A stretch of DNA of 52,768 nucleotides, from positions 1 to 52,768 of the forward strand of contig NZ_JAMXXK010000020.1 in assembly GCF_024129735.1 (NCBI RefSeq), written 5' to 3'. The position numbers were made by a program, and so were the translations under genes. The notes beneath the pieces were generated by a model that saw nothing but the letters and a program-made list of their open reading frames with translations, searched no databases and had not been told where the DNA came from. The stretch comes from Acinetobacter lwoffii (GTDB lineage Bacteria > Pseudomonadota > Gammaproteobacteria > Pseudomonadales > Moraxellaceae). Shown here in pieces: positions 7,102 through 16,546 of this stretch; position 1 is the first letter of the stretch; every line of letters starts with the position of its first letter.

Positions 7102-7445
7102 GAGCCCAGTACAAGCAAAAGTGTGGTCAAATCCTAACAGCCCGGGGCATGAAAGTCAGTACCAGAAAGTAAAATAATTAACGCTCCATCCATCTTCAAT
7201 TGAGCAAAAATTTCTCTTACATATTATCTTCAGATTTTTATAAAAACATGCTTAGTTGGATTAAATCTTGAGCTTAAAAATATAAAAATGACAGATCAAA
7301 CAAGGCATCCGAAGGGATGCTTTGTTGTGCTAGAAATATAATGCAATCAACTAAATGCATACCTCATGCGAATTGTGTGCTTAATGCGCTGAAAAATGTT
7401 AGAATACGGCGCTTATCTTTCGTTTGCCTTTCATAGTTGTTCGTC
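7102..7445. promoter_or_regulatory. Intergenic region upstream of guaA
   Basis: 344 bases between the divergent dedA and guaA. It contains a hairpin at 7301-7323 (CAAGGCATCC, GAA, GGGATGCTTTG) and a likely -10 element TAGAAT about 40 bases before the guaA start, followed by ACGGCGC. A good -35 at standard spacing is not evident. No gene is seen. Confidence 0.45.
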
Positions 7446-9014
7446 ATGACTACCAATACTCAAATTACTGAAGATCGTATCCTGATTCTGGATTTCGGTT
7501 CTCAATATAGTCAGCTCATCGCACGTCGTGTCCGTGAAGCTGGTGTATATTCTGAAATGTATGCCTATGATATGTCTGAAGAAGACATTCGTGCATTTAA
7601 TCCAAACGGTATCATTTTGTCTGGTGGACCTGAGAGCGTTCACCTTGAGGGCAGCCCGCGTGCGCCGCAAGTGGTATTCGAGCTGGGTGTGCCGGTATTG
7701 GGTATTTGTTATGGCCTGCAAACCATGTGCGAACAACTTGGCGGTAAAGTTGAGCCAGGTACTGTGCATGAGTTTGGCTATGCAGAAGTAGATATTGTTG
7801 TACGTGACAAGCTGATCGGTAATTTACAGGACCGTGAAAACCAGCTGCATGTCTGGATGAGTCATGGTGACAAGGTTGCCCGTATTCCAGAAGGCTTCCA
7901 GATCACTGCACAGACGCCAAGCTGTCCAATTGCGATGGTTTCTGACGAAACTCGCCGTTTCTATGGTATTCAGTTCCATCCTGAAGTGACACATACTTCT
8001 AAAGGTGCAGAATTACTGTCGAACTTCGTGCATCAAATTTGTGGCTGTCGCGGTCTGTGGACGCCAGAACACATTATTGATCTACGTGTAGAACAGCTTC
8101 GCCAACAGATTGGTGATGAAAAAGTATTACTAGGACTTTCTGGTGGTGTGGATTCATCTGTAGTGGCAGCGCTGTTGCATAAAGCGATCGGTGATCAGCT
8201 GACCTGTGTATTTGTAGACAACGGTTTGCTTCGTTTGAACGAAGGCGATCAAGTGATGCAAATGTTTGCTGATAACATGGGTATCCGCGTGATTCGTGCT
8301 GATGCTGAAGAGCGTTTCTTGACTGCGCTTGCAGGTGAAGTTGATCCTGAAGCAAAACGTAAAATTATTGGCCGTGAATTTATTGCTGTCTTCGCTGAAG
8401 AAGCACGTAAATTAGATGGCGTAAAATTCCTTGCACAAGGTACGATTTATCCAGACGTGATTGAATCTGCTGCAAGCAAGCAGGGTAAGGCGCATGTGAT
8501 TAAATCACACCATAATGTGGGTGGTTTACCAGCAGATCTAGCGTTTGAACTGGTTGAACCATTACGTGACTTATTTAAAGATGAAGTACGTAAATTGGGT
8601 ACGACTTTAGGCTTGCCACACAGCATGATCTACCGTCATCCATTCCCGGGCCCAGGTCTTGGTGTGCGTATCCTGGGTGAAGTGAAAAAAGAATATGCAG
8701 ACATTTTACGTCTTGCGGATGACATTTTCATGCAGGAACTGCGTGCCAGCGGCTGGTATGACAAGACTGCTCAAGCATTTGCAGTATTCCAGCCAGTAAA
8801 ATCGGTGGGTGTAGTCGGTGATGGCCGTCGTTATGCATGGGTGATTGCACTGCGTGCGGTAGAAACCGTGGACTTTATGACGGCTCGTTTCGCGCATCTT
8901 CCTTATGATTTAGTCGATAAGATCTCGACCCGTATCATGAATGAAATTGCTGAAGTTTCTCGTGTTGTGTATGACGTATCGTCTAAACCACCAGCAACAA
9001 TTGAATGGGAGTAA
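7446..9014 (+). CDS. guaA: GMP synthase (glutamine-hydrolysing)
   Basis: 522 aa from ATG 7446; an upstream in-frame TTG is less likely. It converts XMP to GMP with ATP and glutamine, the last step of guanine nucleotide synthesis. The N-terminal class I amidotransferase domain has the nucleophile Cys in GICYGLQTM and His/Glu in FHPEVTHT. The ATP-pyrophosphatase domain has the P-loop LSGGVDSS, and the C-terminal dimerisation domain ends with the conserved PPATIEWE. Full length and intact. Confidence 0.98.
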   Translation: MTTNTQITEDRILILDFGSQYSQLIARRVREAGVYSEMYAYDMSEEDIRAFNPNGIILSGGPESVHLEGSPRAPQVVFELGVPVLGICYGLQTMCEQLGGKVEPGTVHEFGYAEVDIVVRDKLIGNLQDRENQLHVWMSHGDKVARIPEGFQITAQTPSCPIAMVSDETRRFYGIQFHPEVTHTSKGAELLSNFVHQICGCRGLWTPEHIIDLRVEQLRQQIGDEKVLLGLSGGVDSSVVAALLHKAIGDQLTCVFVDNGLLRLNEGDQVMQMFADNMGIRVIRADAEERFLTALAGEVDPEAKRKIIGREFIAVFAEEARKLDGVKFLAQGTIYPDVIESAASKQGKAHVIKSHHNVGGLPADLAFELVEPLRDLFKDEVRKLGTTLGLPHSMIYRHPFPGPGLGVRILGEVKKEYADILRLADDIFMQELRASGWYDKTAQAFAVFQPVKSVGVVGDGRRYAWVIALRAVETVDFMTARFAHLPYDLVDKISTRIMNEIAEVSRVVYDVSSKPPATIEWE

Positions 9015-9095
9015 TTTAGGGGTTTCGGACAGCACTGCTGTCCGCCTAAATTACGCCAAGCGCTATGCGCGTGGCAGTATCTGGTTTATCAGATA
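9012..9095. repeat. Run of three hairpins directly after guaA
   Basis: First, TAATTTAGG (9012-9020) pairs with CCTAAATTA (9045-9053) around an inner stem GGACAGC/GCTGTCC; it includes the guaA stop codon. Second, GCCAAGCGC TAT GCGCGTGGC (9055-9075, one mismatch). Third, TATCTG GTTTAT CAGATA (9078-9095). A true terminator hairpin follows at 9105-9133. Such stacks are typical of REP-like or miniature mobile sequences, but no family is recognised. Confidence 0.7.
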
Positions 9096-9104
9096 TAACC
9101 TAAT

Positions 9105-9133
9105 AAAAAAGAGCGCTTCGGCGCTCTTTTTTT
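9105..9133 (+). terminator. Rho-independent terminator after guaA
   Basis: AAGAGCGC, TTCG tetraloop, GCGCTCTT followed by a T-run: a textbook terminator 90 bases after the guaA stop and 41 before the next gene. Confidence 0.93.
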
Positions 9134-9173
9134 GATTTATACTGAATAAAAATAAACCTTTAAAAGCTAAAAA

Positions 9174-10106
9174 ATGCCTTTACCTACTTATGATCAATTA
9201 ATGCTGCCTTTAATGAAATTATTATCAGAATTAAATGAGCCAATAAAAATTTCGGATGCTGCGAATATCCTAGCTGAACGTTCCAATTTACACGAAGAGG
9301 ATTTAAATAAAATTCTTCCGAGCGGGAAAAATATATTTAAAGATAGAGTGGCATGGGCAAAGACCTACTTAGTTAAGGCGGGCTTAGTTCAACAACCGAA
9401 GAGAGCATATTGTGAGATTAGTAGCTTGGGTAGACAGGTTGATTTAAAAAGTTTAGATGCTATAACAAATGAATATTTAGCACAGTTCAACGGATTTTCA
9501 GATTTTAAATTAGGAAAGAAAAATAAAGATGAGTTTGGGATCGGGAATCTACAAGTTATTGAAAGCCTAAATAGTTACCAAGAAACTCAGACTCCAGAAG
9601 AAACAATCCAGAACACAACGGAATTATTAAAATCTGATTTGAAAAGTGATTTGCTTCAGATGGTAAAAGATAAATCTCCTTCATTTTTTGAAAGACTGGT
9701 TGTCGATCTTCTGGTGGCAATGGGCTACGGCGGTTCACATCAAGATGCAGCTCAAGCGATTGGTAAAACCAACGATGGTGGAATTGATGGTGTAATTAGT
9801 GAAGATCGATTAGGGCTAGATAAAATTTACATCCAAGCGAAACGTTGGAAAGATACTGTTGGTCGTCCCGACATTCAACAGTTTAAAGGTGCTTTGGCCG
9901 ATCAAGTTGCTAAGAAGGGTGTATTCATTACTACGTCAAGTTTCAGTAAAGAGGCCATTGAGTCGGCAAGAAAATCCGGTATTGTTTTAATTGATGGCGA
10001 TAAGCTGACGTCTTTAATGATTGAATTTGGTTTAGGTGTACAAATAGAACGTAGTTTTCATATCTATAAAATCGACCAAGATCGTTTTGATGAAGATAAT
10101 TTTTAA
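9174..10106 (+). CDS. Mrr-type restriction endonuclease (probable type IV)
   Basis: 310 aa. An N-terminal Mrr-N winged-helix region (about 5-90, TYDQLMLPLMKLLSELNEPI) precedes a C-terminal PD-(D/E)XK nuclease (about 165-290). Catalytic residues are visible as D in DGGIDGVISED and Q-A-K in YIQAKRWKD, with GRPDIQQFKGAL and KGVFITTSSFSKEA typical of the Mrr_cat domain. Type IV Mrr enzymes cut modified foreign DNA. No methyltransferase gene is adjacent, as expected for that class. More A+T-rich than guaA; likely acquired defence cargo at the guaA 3' end. Confidence 0.9.
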   Translation: MPLPTYDQLMLPLMKLLSELNEPIKISDAANILAERSNLHEEDLNKILPSGKNIFKDRVAWAKTYLVKAGLVQQPKRAYCEISSLGRQVDLKSLDAITNEYLAQFNGFSDFKLGKKNKDEFGIGNLQVIESLNSYQETQTPEETIQNTTELLKSDLKSDLLQMVKDKSPSFFERLVVDLLVAMGYGGSHQDAAQAIGKTNDGGIDGVISEDRLGLDKIYIQAKRWKDTVGRPDIQQFKGALADQVAKKGVFITTSSFSKEAIESARKSGIVLIDGDKLTSLMIEFGLGVQIERSFHIYKIDQDRFDEDNF

Positions 10107-10114
10107 CGGGTAAT

Positions 10115-11338
10115 TTAAGCCGGTTTAACCTGCCAGTTTTGCAGCTCCCCAGCTAAACTTTGCTCCAGATCTGGATCATAAGCTTCAACCCGATTCCGTC
10201 CATTGGCTTTAGCCTGATATAAGGCAATATCGGCCTGTTTAATCAGGGTCATTAAATCTGTTTCACAGCTTTCCAGAATGGCAGCACCAATCGAAATGCT
10301 AAAACTGAAACGATGTTGGCTGTCCAGATCGATCACAATATTTTCAATTTTATGCCTTAAACGCTCGGCAACTTTTAGCGCTTCATCCAGAGAGGTTTCA
10401 GGTAAAAATGCAATAAATTCCTCACCGCCATAGCGTGCCAAAATATCATGCTGCCGCATTTCGCTGTGTGTATTTAGAGCAATCGTCTGTAAGACCTGAT
10501 CTCCGATATCATGACCATAACGATCATTAATCTGCTTAAAATGATCGACATCAAAGACCAGTAAACTCATAGGCACCGGTTGATCAAAATTCTGTTGTAC
10601 CAGTTGTTGCGCGAGATATTCAAAACAGCGACGGTTATTCAGGCCAGTGAGTGAGTCGGTATGAGCCATATTTTCAAAGGCCTGCCGATTATATTCATTC
10701 AGGGTATGCTGCAAAAATACCATGCGTGATTTTAAGGTCGAGCTCCAGCTAATATATAGACTGAAGGTCAATACTGGCAGATAAATCAGGGAAAATAAAA
10801 ACATCTGGTACAGGTCAGATCGAGTATTGAAATATACACCGATGTAAATCATCAAAGTAATCAGACTCGAAGTAATCAAAGACGGCCAGAACCGGATCTG
10901 CACACATAAATTGGCCAACACAATAAAAACCAAGGAGGCATATTGATAAATGAGGGTATAAGCACTTCCAGACTGATTTAGGTTAAAAAACCAGATGGCA
11001 CTTGCGCCAATAATTGAGGTAGGTAAGAGTAAATCAAACACAGGTAAATTGCGGTAAGAGTGATACATCCAGATCGTGATCAGTACGATCAGAATGGTAT
11101 AGCTAATTTTGGTCAAAATGAGCAAATTGAGAATATCATGCAGCACCAGAATATCGGCGAGGGTATAAGAGGCATATGCCAGCTGTGCGAATAAATTGAC
11201 CTGTAATAGGTATTTTAAAGTGAGCTTCTTTTGATGGGCATAGTAGGCCGGTTTTAGAGGCGCAGGAATACGAACAAGCGGATCTTGAAGAGCCTCCTGA
11301 ATCAGGGTACGTGATTCTTTTTCGTTATCATGCGGCAT
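10115..11338 (-). CDS. Membrane-bound diguanylate cyclase (GGDEF)
   Basis: 407 aa. A short cytoplasmic N-terminus with the motif QEALQDPLVRIPAP is followed by about six membrane helices (about 45-205) and a GGDEF domain (about 235-395). The active site reads GGEEF (ARYGGEEFIAF), and an RxxD inhibitory site (RQHD) lies five residues before it, so c-di-GMP product inhibition is likely. It makes c-di-GMP from two GTP at the inner membrane. Closely related to the gene 190 bases upstream on the same strand. No EAL domain. Confidence 0.93.
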   Translation of the reverse strand: MPHDNEKESRTLIQEALQDPLVRIPAPLKPAYYAHQKKLTLKYLLQVNLFAQLAYASYTLADILVLHDILNLLILTKISYTILIVLITIWMYHSYRNLPVFDLLLPTSIIGASAIWFFNLNQSGSAYTLIYQYASLVFIVLANLCVQIRFWPSLITSSLITLMIYIGVYFNTRSDLYQMFLFSLIYLPVLTFSLYISWSSTLKSRMVFLQHTLNEYNRQAFENMAHTDSLTGLNNRRCFEYLAQQLVQQNFDQPVPMSLLVFDVDHFKQINDRYGHDIGDQVLQTIALNTHSEMRQHDILARYGGEEFIAFLPETSLDEALKVAERLRHKIENIVIDLDSQHRFSFSISIGAAILESCETDLMTLIKQADIALYQAKANGRNRVEAYDPDLEQSLAGELQNWQVKPA

Positions 11339-11528
11339 GCAGCCTTCCCAAATTAAAATATATAAAAATGAATAAGATGAAATTTATATATAGTTGTATA
11401 AAAAATATTCTATTCTTTTGTTGGATATTTTAAAAGTGGAAGAATCAAATTTATTTTATAAAATGAAATCCCCGATTAGTGCATTCTAAGGATGATCCTA
11501 GCTTATAGAACAGACTAATGATCCAGCT

Positions 11529-12851
11529 TTAATTCGCCGTTGACTGGGCTGGTTGAGTGTCTGGCTTAAATACATTCCAGGGATTTTCTGTCGCAGGCTT
11601 GGGCTTATTCAGCATATCTGGATGATAGACCTCAATCCGGTTTCGGCCAGACTTCTTGGCCTGATACAAGGCAATATCGGCTTGTTTGATCAGGTCTTCC
11701 AGGGGTTGGGTATGGGATTCCAGTTCTGCTACACCGATCGAAATGGTGAACCGGATGGCATGATTGGGTTCGACATAAATGTACTGCTTTTGAATTGCAC
11801 AACGAATTCGTTCTGCAATCACCCAGCTGTCTTGCAGCTGAGTATCTTCTAGGAGGGCGATAAATTCCTCCCCACCAAAACGTGCCAGTACATCGCTATG
11901 CCGCATTTCTTTACGGGTCACTTCAGCAATCAGTTGTAGTACCCGATCACCAACATCATGCCCATAGCTATCATTAATATTTTTAAAATGATCCACATCA
12001 AACATCAGCAGGCAGCTACTGGCATGTTTAGGCCATTGATGAATAGAGCGTTCAGCCATATCGACAAAATGGCGACGGTTGTAGAGCTGGGTCAAATCAT
12101 CGGTATGTGCCAGATTCTTTAAGGTTTGATAGTTCCATTCATCAAGTAGGGAGCGCAGAAAAGAACGCCGTATATTCAGAATATTATTCCAGTTAATATA
12201 AATGCTAAAAAACCAGAGTGGACTAAAGACCACACTAAAAATAAAGGCTTGAGAAGCACTCATGAACTGGGATATCCCAAGCATGATAAATAGGGCAATC
12301 AAGATGGAGCAATAGACTGCGACTTTAAACTGGGTCTGCACACAGAGATTGGCGATGAGAATAAAGATCGCAGAGGCATAAATATAGGTGGCAACATGGG
12401 GACTGGTTGAAAGCGCGAGTAAGCCAATCCAGGCCGCTGCAGCTACAGTGGTGCCTATCGGCAAGATTCTGTCCAGAATCTGAATATTTTTATGTTTTTT
12501 AAACAGGTAATAACAGCAAAACATCGCGCCCAGAACCAGAACGACGCGCATCAGACCAGAAATAAAAAACATGTCTGGAATAATCAGAATATCGGCAAAG
12601 AAATACAGTAAAAAGGCAATTTGTGCCAGATAGTTAATTTGACGCAAGTTATGATGACTATGCGTATAAACATAATCATGAAAATACTGCTGAAACGGGG
12701 CAGGAATACGGGCATGAGGATCTGTCAGCGCCTGTTCAATCAGCTGACGGTTCTGCAGATCACATTCAGATAATTTCAGTGATTTATCGGTCGTCGAATT
12801 TTGAAAAGATACATTCGCCGTTGAATATATATTCTCATTCTGAGCAGACAT
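11529..12851 (-). CDS. Membrane-bound diguanylate cyclase (GGDEF), paralogue
   Basis: 440 aa, same architecture as its neighbour: N-terminal IEQALTDPHARIPAP motif, about six membrane helices (about 70-230) and a GGDEF domain with GGEEF (ARFGGEEFIAL) and an RxxD inhibitory site (RHSD). The two share the unusual RIPAP segment and the C-terminal QADIALYQAK.SGRNR pattern, so they arose by tandem duplication. The signal sensed by the membrane part is unknown. Extra N-terminal (about 30 aa) and C-terminal tails distinguish this copy. Confidence 0.93.
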   Translation of the reverse strand: MSAQNENIYSTANVSFQNSTTDKSLKLSECDLQNRQLIEQALTDPHARIPAPFQQYFHDYVYTHSHHNLRQINYLAQIAFLLYFFADILIIPDMFFISGLMRVVLVLGAMFCCYYLFKKHKNIQILDRILPIGTTVAAAAWIGLLALSTSPHVATYIYASAIFILIANLCVQTQFKVAVYCSILIALFIMLGISQFMSASQAFIFSVVFSPLWFFSIYINWNNILNIRRSFLRSLLDEWNYQTLKNLAHTDDLTQLYNRRHFVDMAERSIHQWPKHASSCLLMFDVDHFKNINDSYGHDVGDRVLQLIAEVTRKEMRHSDVLARFGGEEFIALLEDTQLQDSWVIAERIRCAIQKQYIYVEPNHAIRFTISIGVAELESHTQPLEDLIKQADIALYQAKKSGRNRIEVYHPDMLNKPKPATENPWNVFKPDTQPAQSTAN

Positions 12852-13354
12852 GTCCTGGTCCAGTATTATTTTTATAGGTGCCTATTATGCCGTGATTGAG
12901 TAAAAAATAACCTCCCAAAAATTGGGTATCCGGGAAGTTTTTAAAGCTAAAACGTAACAAAATTTGTGTTTTGTAAAATTGAAAGTGATTGAAATACATG
13001 AATAATCATCTTATTCATTGGGATCTTTGGTTGTTGTTGCTCCGTTTCACGTGAAACATGGACTAATGACATTCGTTGATCTTCAGTTTATTTAAACTCA
13101 TAACGCCATGTACCTAAATCATGATTGACTTGTTAAAACTCAAGTTTGGGGCTTTGAATATAAATCTCATCAGCTTTTCAGAATTTAAATTGATGGGACT
13201 AGTGAGGCGTTTTATACGTATCTAAATATTTCCAGGGATAGATTTTGCCCATAGACCCTGTACATTGTCCTGAACAGAGAGGCATCTTGAATCGGTCAAA
13301 TACATGTCTCACCCACTCAAAAAGTAGAATGAAAATGCCGAGGTAAGCTCAGCC
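12852..13354. other. 503-base intergenic region containing a parS site
   Basis: No gene is seen between the second diguanylate cyclase and the pirin gene. It holds the parS-like palindrome at 13043-13058 and scattered A+T-rich sequence; the DNA just before the pirin start shows no clear consensus promoter. Confidence 0.6.
13043..13058. promoter_or_regulatory. parS: Chromosomal parS centromere site
   Basis: CGTTTCACGTGAAACA matches the widely conserved chromosomal parS consensus TGTTNCACGTGAAACA at all but the first base, with a 14-bp perfect palindrome GTTTCACGTGAAAC. ParB nucleates and spreads from such sites and loads SMC near the origin. Lying in a spacer outside genes supports a real site. 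The parAB genes are not in this window. Confidence 0.85.
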
Positions 13355-14303
13355 ATGTCGAATAATAGTGATATTGAACTGTCGAATTCTGATGATTGTG
13401 AAAAGTATGTGAATCAGTTTATTCAGGAGTTTCCTTTACGTCGCGCGGAAATCGGACAGGGCACCGTGATTAAACGTGCCTTGCCAAGCAGACATAAGCG
13501 CATGATAGGTGCTTTGGTGTTTTCTGGATCATGCGGGTCCGGCCATTTTCCCGCAAGGAGATGGTCTGGATATCGGACCACATCCGCACATTGGTCTGCA
13601 GACCTTTACCTGGATGATCGAAGGCAGCATGATGCACAATGACAGTCTGGGAAATCAGCAATTGATTCGTCCCAAGCAGGTCAATCTGATGACCTCGGGC
13701 TATGGCATTTCACATACCGAAGTCTCTCCCGAGAGCGAAACGCATATGCATGCAGCGCAGTTATGGATTGCCTTGCCGGATGACAAGATCAATATGGCAC
13801 CGGGTTTTGAACATTATCCTGAATTGCCGGTCATAAATGAGCAAGGCATCGAGTTTACCGTGCTGGTTGGAGAATATTTAAAAACGAGATCACCAGTTAA
13901 AGTGCATAGCGAACTGCTCGGAGTAGATCTGTACGCAGCTCAAAGTACCAGTGCGCGCTTGCCGCTGAATCCAAAATTTGAATATGGCTTTATGGTGCTT
14001 GAAGGTACGGCCAGCATCAATGGACATGAACTGACAGAGGACAATATGCTGATCCTTGAGCCGGGGTTACAGCAGGTCAATGCTGAAATTCATGCCGGGA
14101 GCCGGGTGCTATTGATTGGTGGGGAACCATTTGAAAGCCCGATTTTACTGTGGTGGAATTTGGTCGGGCGTACGACAGAGGAACTTAAAATTGCGCGGGA
14201 ACAATGGATTGAAGGTCATGAACGTTTTGGTTCCATTCCTGCCTATGATGGACCACGTTTAGAAGCGCCTGCATTTCCAGACCAGATGCGTGCTTCCCGA
14301 TAA
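13355..14303 (+). pseudogene. Pirin family protein, frameshifted
   Basis: Codons from ATG 13355 give a pirin N-terminus up to HKRMIGALVF, then the frame breaks at TTTT 13520-13523. Removing one T restores VFLDHAGPAIF and a 315-aa pirin to 14303. The cupin metal-site residues (HPHIG, SHTE) and C-terminal domain (GEPFESPILLWWN) lie in the second frame. Pirins are Fe-binding bicupins, some with quercetinase activity or regulatory roles. Either a real 1-base insertion has inactivated it or this is a homopolymer sequencing error. Confidence 0.85.
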
Positions 14304-14463
14304 ATGCTAAAAATGATGGGAATATGGAGTGCTGTCTGAATTGAACTGAAATAGTGAATCTGCAACATAGGATACATATCATTACAGTCATCAAAAAATG
14401 AGCTAGAGTCTGCTGCTTTTTGCTATGCTCAGTGGGCAAAAACAATAAAATCATGAGTCTAAT

Positions 14464-15114
14464 ATGCGTGTTTTACATCATCTCGAACAATCACGATCAT
14501 TTCGTATCCTGTGGGCCATGGAAGAATTAGGACTGGATTACGAGGTTAAATACTATAAACGTCAGCCCAACCTTTCTGCGCCACCGGCCTTAAAACAGAT
14601 CCATCCGTTGGGCAAAGCTCCGATTCTGGTCGATCAGGGTCAGGTACTGGCAGAATCTGCGGCGATCCTGGAATATTTGCAGGAAACTTATGATGAAAAG
14701 CAGCAGTTTCGCCCAGAAGATATTGCCGACAAGGCTCAGTACCGTTACTGGATGCATTATGCGGAAGGCTCGTTAATGCCGCTGCTGGTGATGCAACTGG
14801 TAATGACCACAGTGCCTAAACATACGCCTTTGCTGATTCGACCTGTGGCCAAGAAAATCTGTGATGGGGTGAAAAAGCAATTTGTACAGAGCCGTTTAAA
14901 AGATCATATCCAGTTTCTGGAAAGCTATTTGAGTGAGCATGATTATTTTGCCGGGCATTTCAGTTTTGCCGATATTCAGATGAGTTTTCCTTTGGAGGCC
15001 ATGCAGAGCCGGACGGGTCAAAGCTATCCAGCGATTCAAGCCTATCTTAAACGGGTGTCGCAACGTGCTGCCTATGCGCGTGCACTGTCCAAAGAAAAAC
15101 AGATCAGCTCTTAA
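14464..15114 (+). CDS. Glutathione S-transferase family protein
   Basis: 216 aa. The N-terminal thioredoxin-like domain has the SRSFRILWAMEELGLDYEV start and the glutathione-binding LGKAPIL and AESAAILEYL (Ser/Glu) motifs. A helical C-terminal domain holds SFADIQMSFPLEAM, the N-capping/Asp motif. Similar to bacterial YfcG/GstB-type stress GSTs; substrate unknown. Its own terminator follows immediately. Confidence 0.9.
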   Translation: MRVLHHLEQSRSFRILWAMEELGLDYEVKYYKRQPNLSAPPALKQIHPLGKAPILVDQGQVLAESAAILEYLQETYDEKQQFRPEDIADKAQYRYWMHYAEGSLMPLLVMQLVMTTVPKHTPLLIRPVAKKICDGVKKQFVQSRLKDHIQFLESYLSEHDYFAGHFSFADIQMSFPLEAMQSRTGQSYPAIQAYLKRVSQRAAYARALSKEKQISS

Positions 15115-15125
15115 ACGCTTAAAAG

Positions 15126-15150
15126 AAAAGGTGCCGATGGTACCTTTTTT
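15126..15150 (+). terminator. Terminator after the GST gene
   Basis: AAAGGTGCC, GAT, GGTACCTTT with one G-U pair and a T6 run, 12 bases after the GST stop. It also lies just beyond the phoR stop on the other strand. Confidence 0.8.
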
Positions 15151-15162
15151 GATTTTGTGAGA

Positions 15163-16521
15163 TTAGTCCGGAAAGCTGAGACGTTCTTTGGGGAAAACTA
15201 CCTTAAAAGTAGAACCTTGGTTTTCCTTGGACTCAATTTCCAGATGTGCCTGATGTTGCATCAGCACATGTTTGACAATCGCTAGTCCCAAACCGGTACC
15301 GCCAGTACGGCGGCTGCGGTCTGAATCGATTCGGTAAAAACGCTCGGTCAGACGTGGCAGATGTTTGGGATCAATGCCGATGCCGTTATCTTGCACCACA
15401 AAATAGGCAGATTCACCATCATCATGCCAGCCGATGGTGATGGTGCCGCCTTTAGGCGTGTACTTGATGGCATTGGTGATCAGGTTGCTAAAGGCGCTGG
15501 CCAGTTCCATATCTGAACCGATCAGATCGCAATGACTGTCAATGTCCAGATTCAGGGTATGACCATAATCAATATTATAGGCCTGGGCATCATCGAATAG
15601 CTGGTTCATCAGACTCGGCATTTCAATGATCTGGTTTTTGGCAATATTCTTATCATTTTCCAGACGTGACAGCAGCAGCAGGTCGTTGACCAGTGCATTC
15701 ATGCGTCGGGTTTGCGACTGCATTTGATCAAAAGCGCGTTTCCAGCGTGGATTGATATCTTCCTGATCGGTAAAGGTTTCAATATAGCCACTGAGTACGG
15801 TCAAAGGAGTGCGCAGTTCATGGGAAATATTGTCGACGAAATCCTTTCGCATCTGTTCCAGATTGTGCATCCGGGTCACATCATAAGCGACCAGTACCCG
15901 ACTTTCTCCGCCAAAACGGGTCATTTTAACCTGCACATAGTGGTCTTCAAACAGCGAAGAACGCATTTTCAGGCCGTCGGGAGATTCATCAATATGGTGA
16001 TAGTATTCGATAAAGCTCGGTTGGCGTAACAAGGTCAGGATATTACGGCGACGGTCATCACTGGAGATTCCGAGCAGACGTTCAGCCGCCGGATTCCACC
16101 ATTCAATCTGCTGGTTTTCATCAAGCAGCACCACAGCTTCTTGCAAGGCCACCAGCGAAGATTGTGCACGATCAATCAGTTCGACCATTTCCGCCTGAAC
16201 AATCCGTTCCTGACGTTGGGCGCGATAAACATTGAAAAGTAGCGCACCCCAAATCCCGCCAATATTCGGTGGAACATCATAAGGGCGATTGGAAATCCAT
16301 TCATTGACCAGATATAAGGAACGCATTTGGGTCGCAAAGAATGCCACGAAGGCAATTACGATACAAATCCAGAAATACCCAATCCCAAAACCGATAAAGC
16401 TGGCGATAATTAGGAAAAAAGCCAGTAGGCGTAAATCCTGCTTCGCAAAATCCCATAAACTGCTGTAACGGATTCTTTTGTGTTCGCGTGCCAGTTCGGG
16501 GACAGGGTAGGGTTCATACAT
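15163..16521 (-). CDS. phoR: Phosphate-sensing histidine kinase PhoR
   Basis: 452 aa. Two membrane helices at about 30-65 precede a PAS domain (about 115-215; VVLLDENQQIEWWNPAAERL). The HisKA domain carries the phospho-acceptor His in NISHELRTPL and the ATPase domain has NLITNAIKYT (N box), DNGIGI (G1) and GGTGLGLAIV (G2). No periplasmic sensor loop, as in E. coli PhoR, which senses through the Pst/PhoU complex. It is 25 bases downstream of phoB in the same operon. Confidence 0.93.
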   Translation of the reverse strand: MYEPYPVPELAREHKRIRYSSLWDFAKQDLRLLAFFLIIASFIGFGIGYFWICIVIAFVAFFATQMRSLYLVNEWISNRPYDVPPNIGGIWGALLFNVYRAQRQERIVQAEMVELIDRAQSSLVALQEAVVLLDENQQIEWWNPAAERLLGISSDDRRRNILTLLRQPSFIEYYHHIDESPDGLKMRSSLFEDHYVQVKMTRFGGESRVLVAYDVTRMHNLEQMRKDFVDNISHELRTPLTVLSGYIETFTDQEDINPRWKRAFDQMQSQTRRMNALVNDLLLLSRLENDKNIAKNQIIEMPSLMNQLFDDAQAYNIDYGHTLNLDIDSHCDLIGSDMELASAFSNLITNAIKYTPKGGTITIGWHDDGESAYFVVQDNGIGIDPKHLPRLTERFYRIDSDRSRRTGGTGLGLAIVKHVLMQHQAHLEIESKENQGSTFKVVFPKERLSFPD

Positions 16522-16546
16522 AAAACAAGATTTACCTTAAAAGATA

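Noticed and set aside
13509..14303. Second pirin frame as a separate gene with a GTG start
   Set aside because: The GTG lies inside conserved pirin sequence and has no ribosome site; one-base correction gives a normal full-length pirin.
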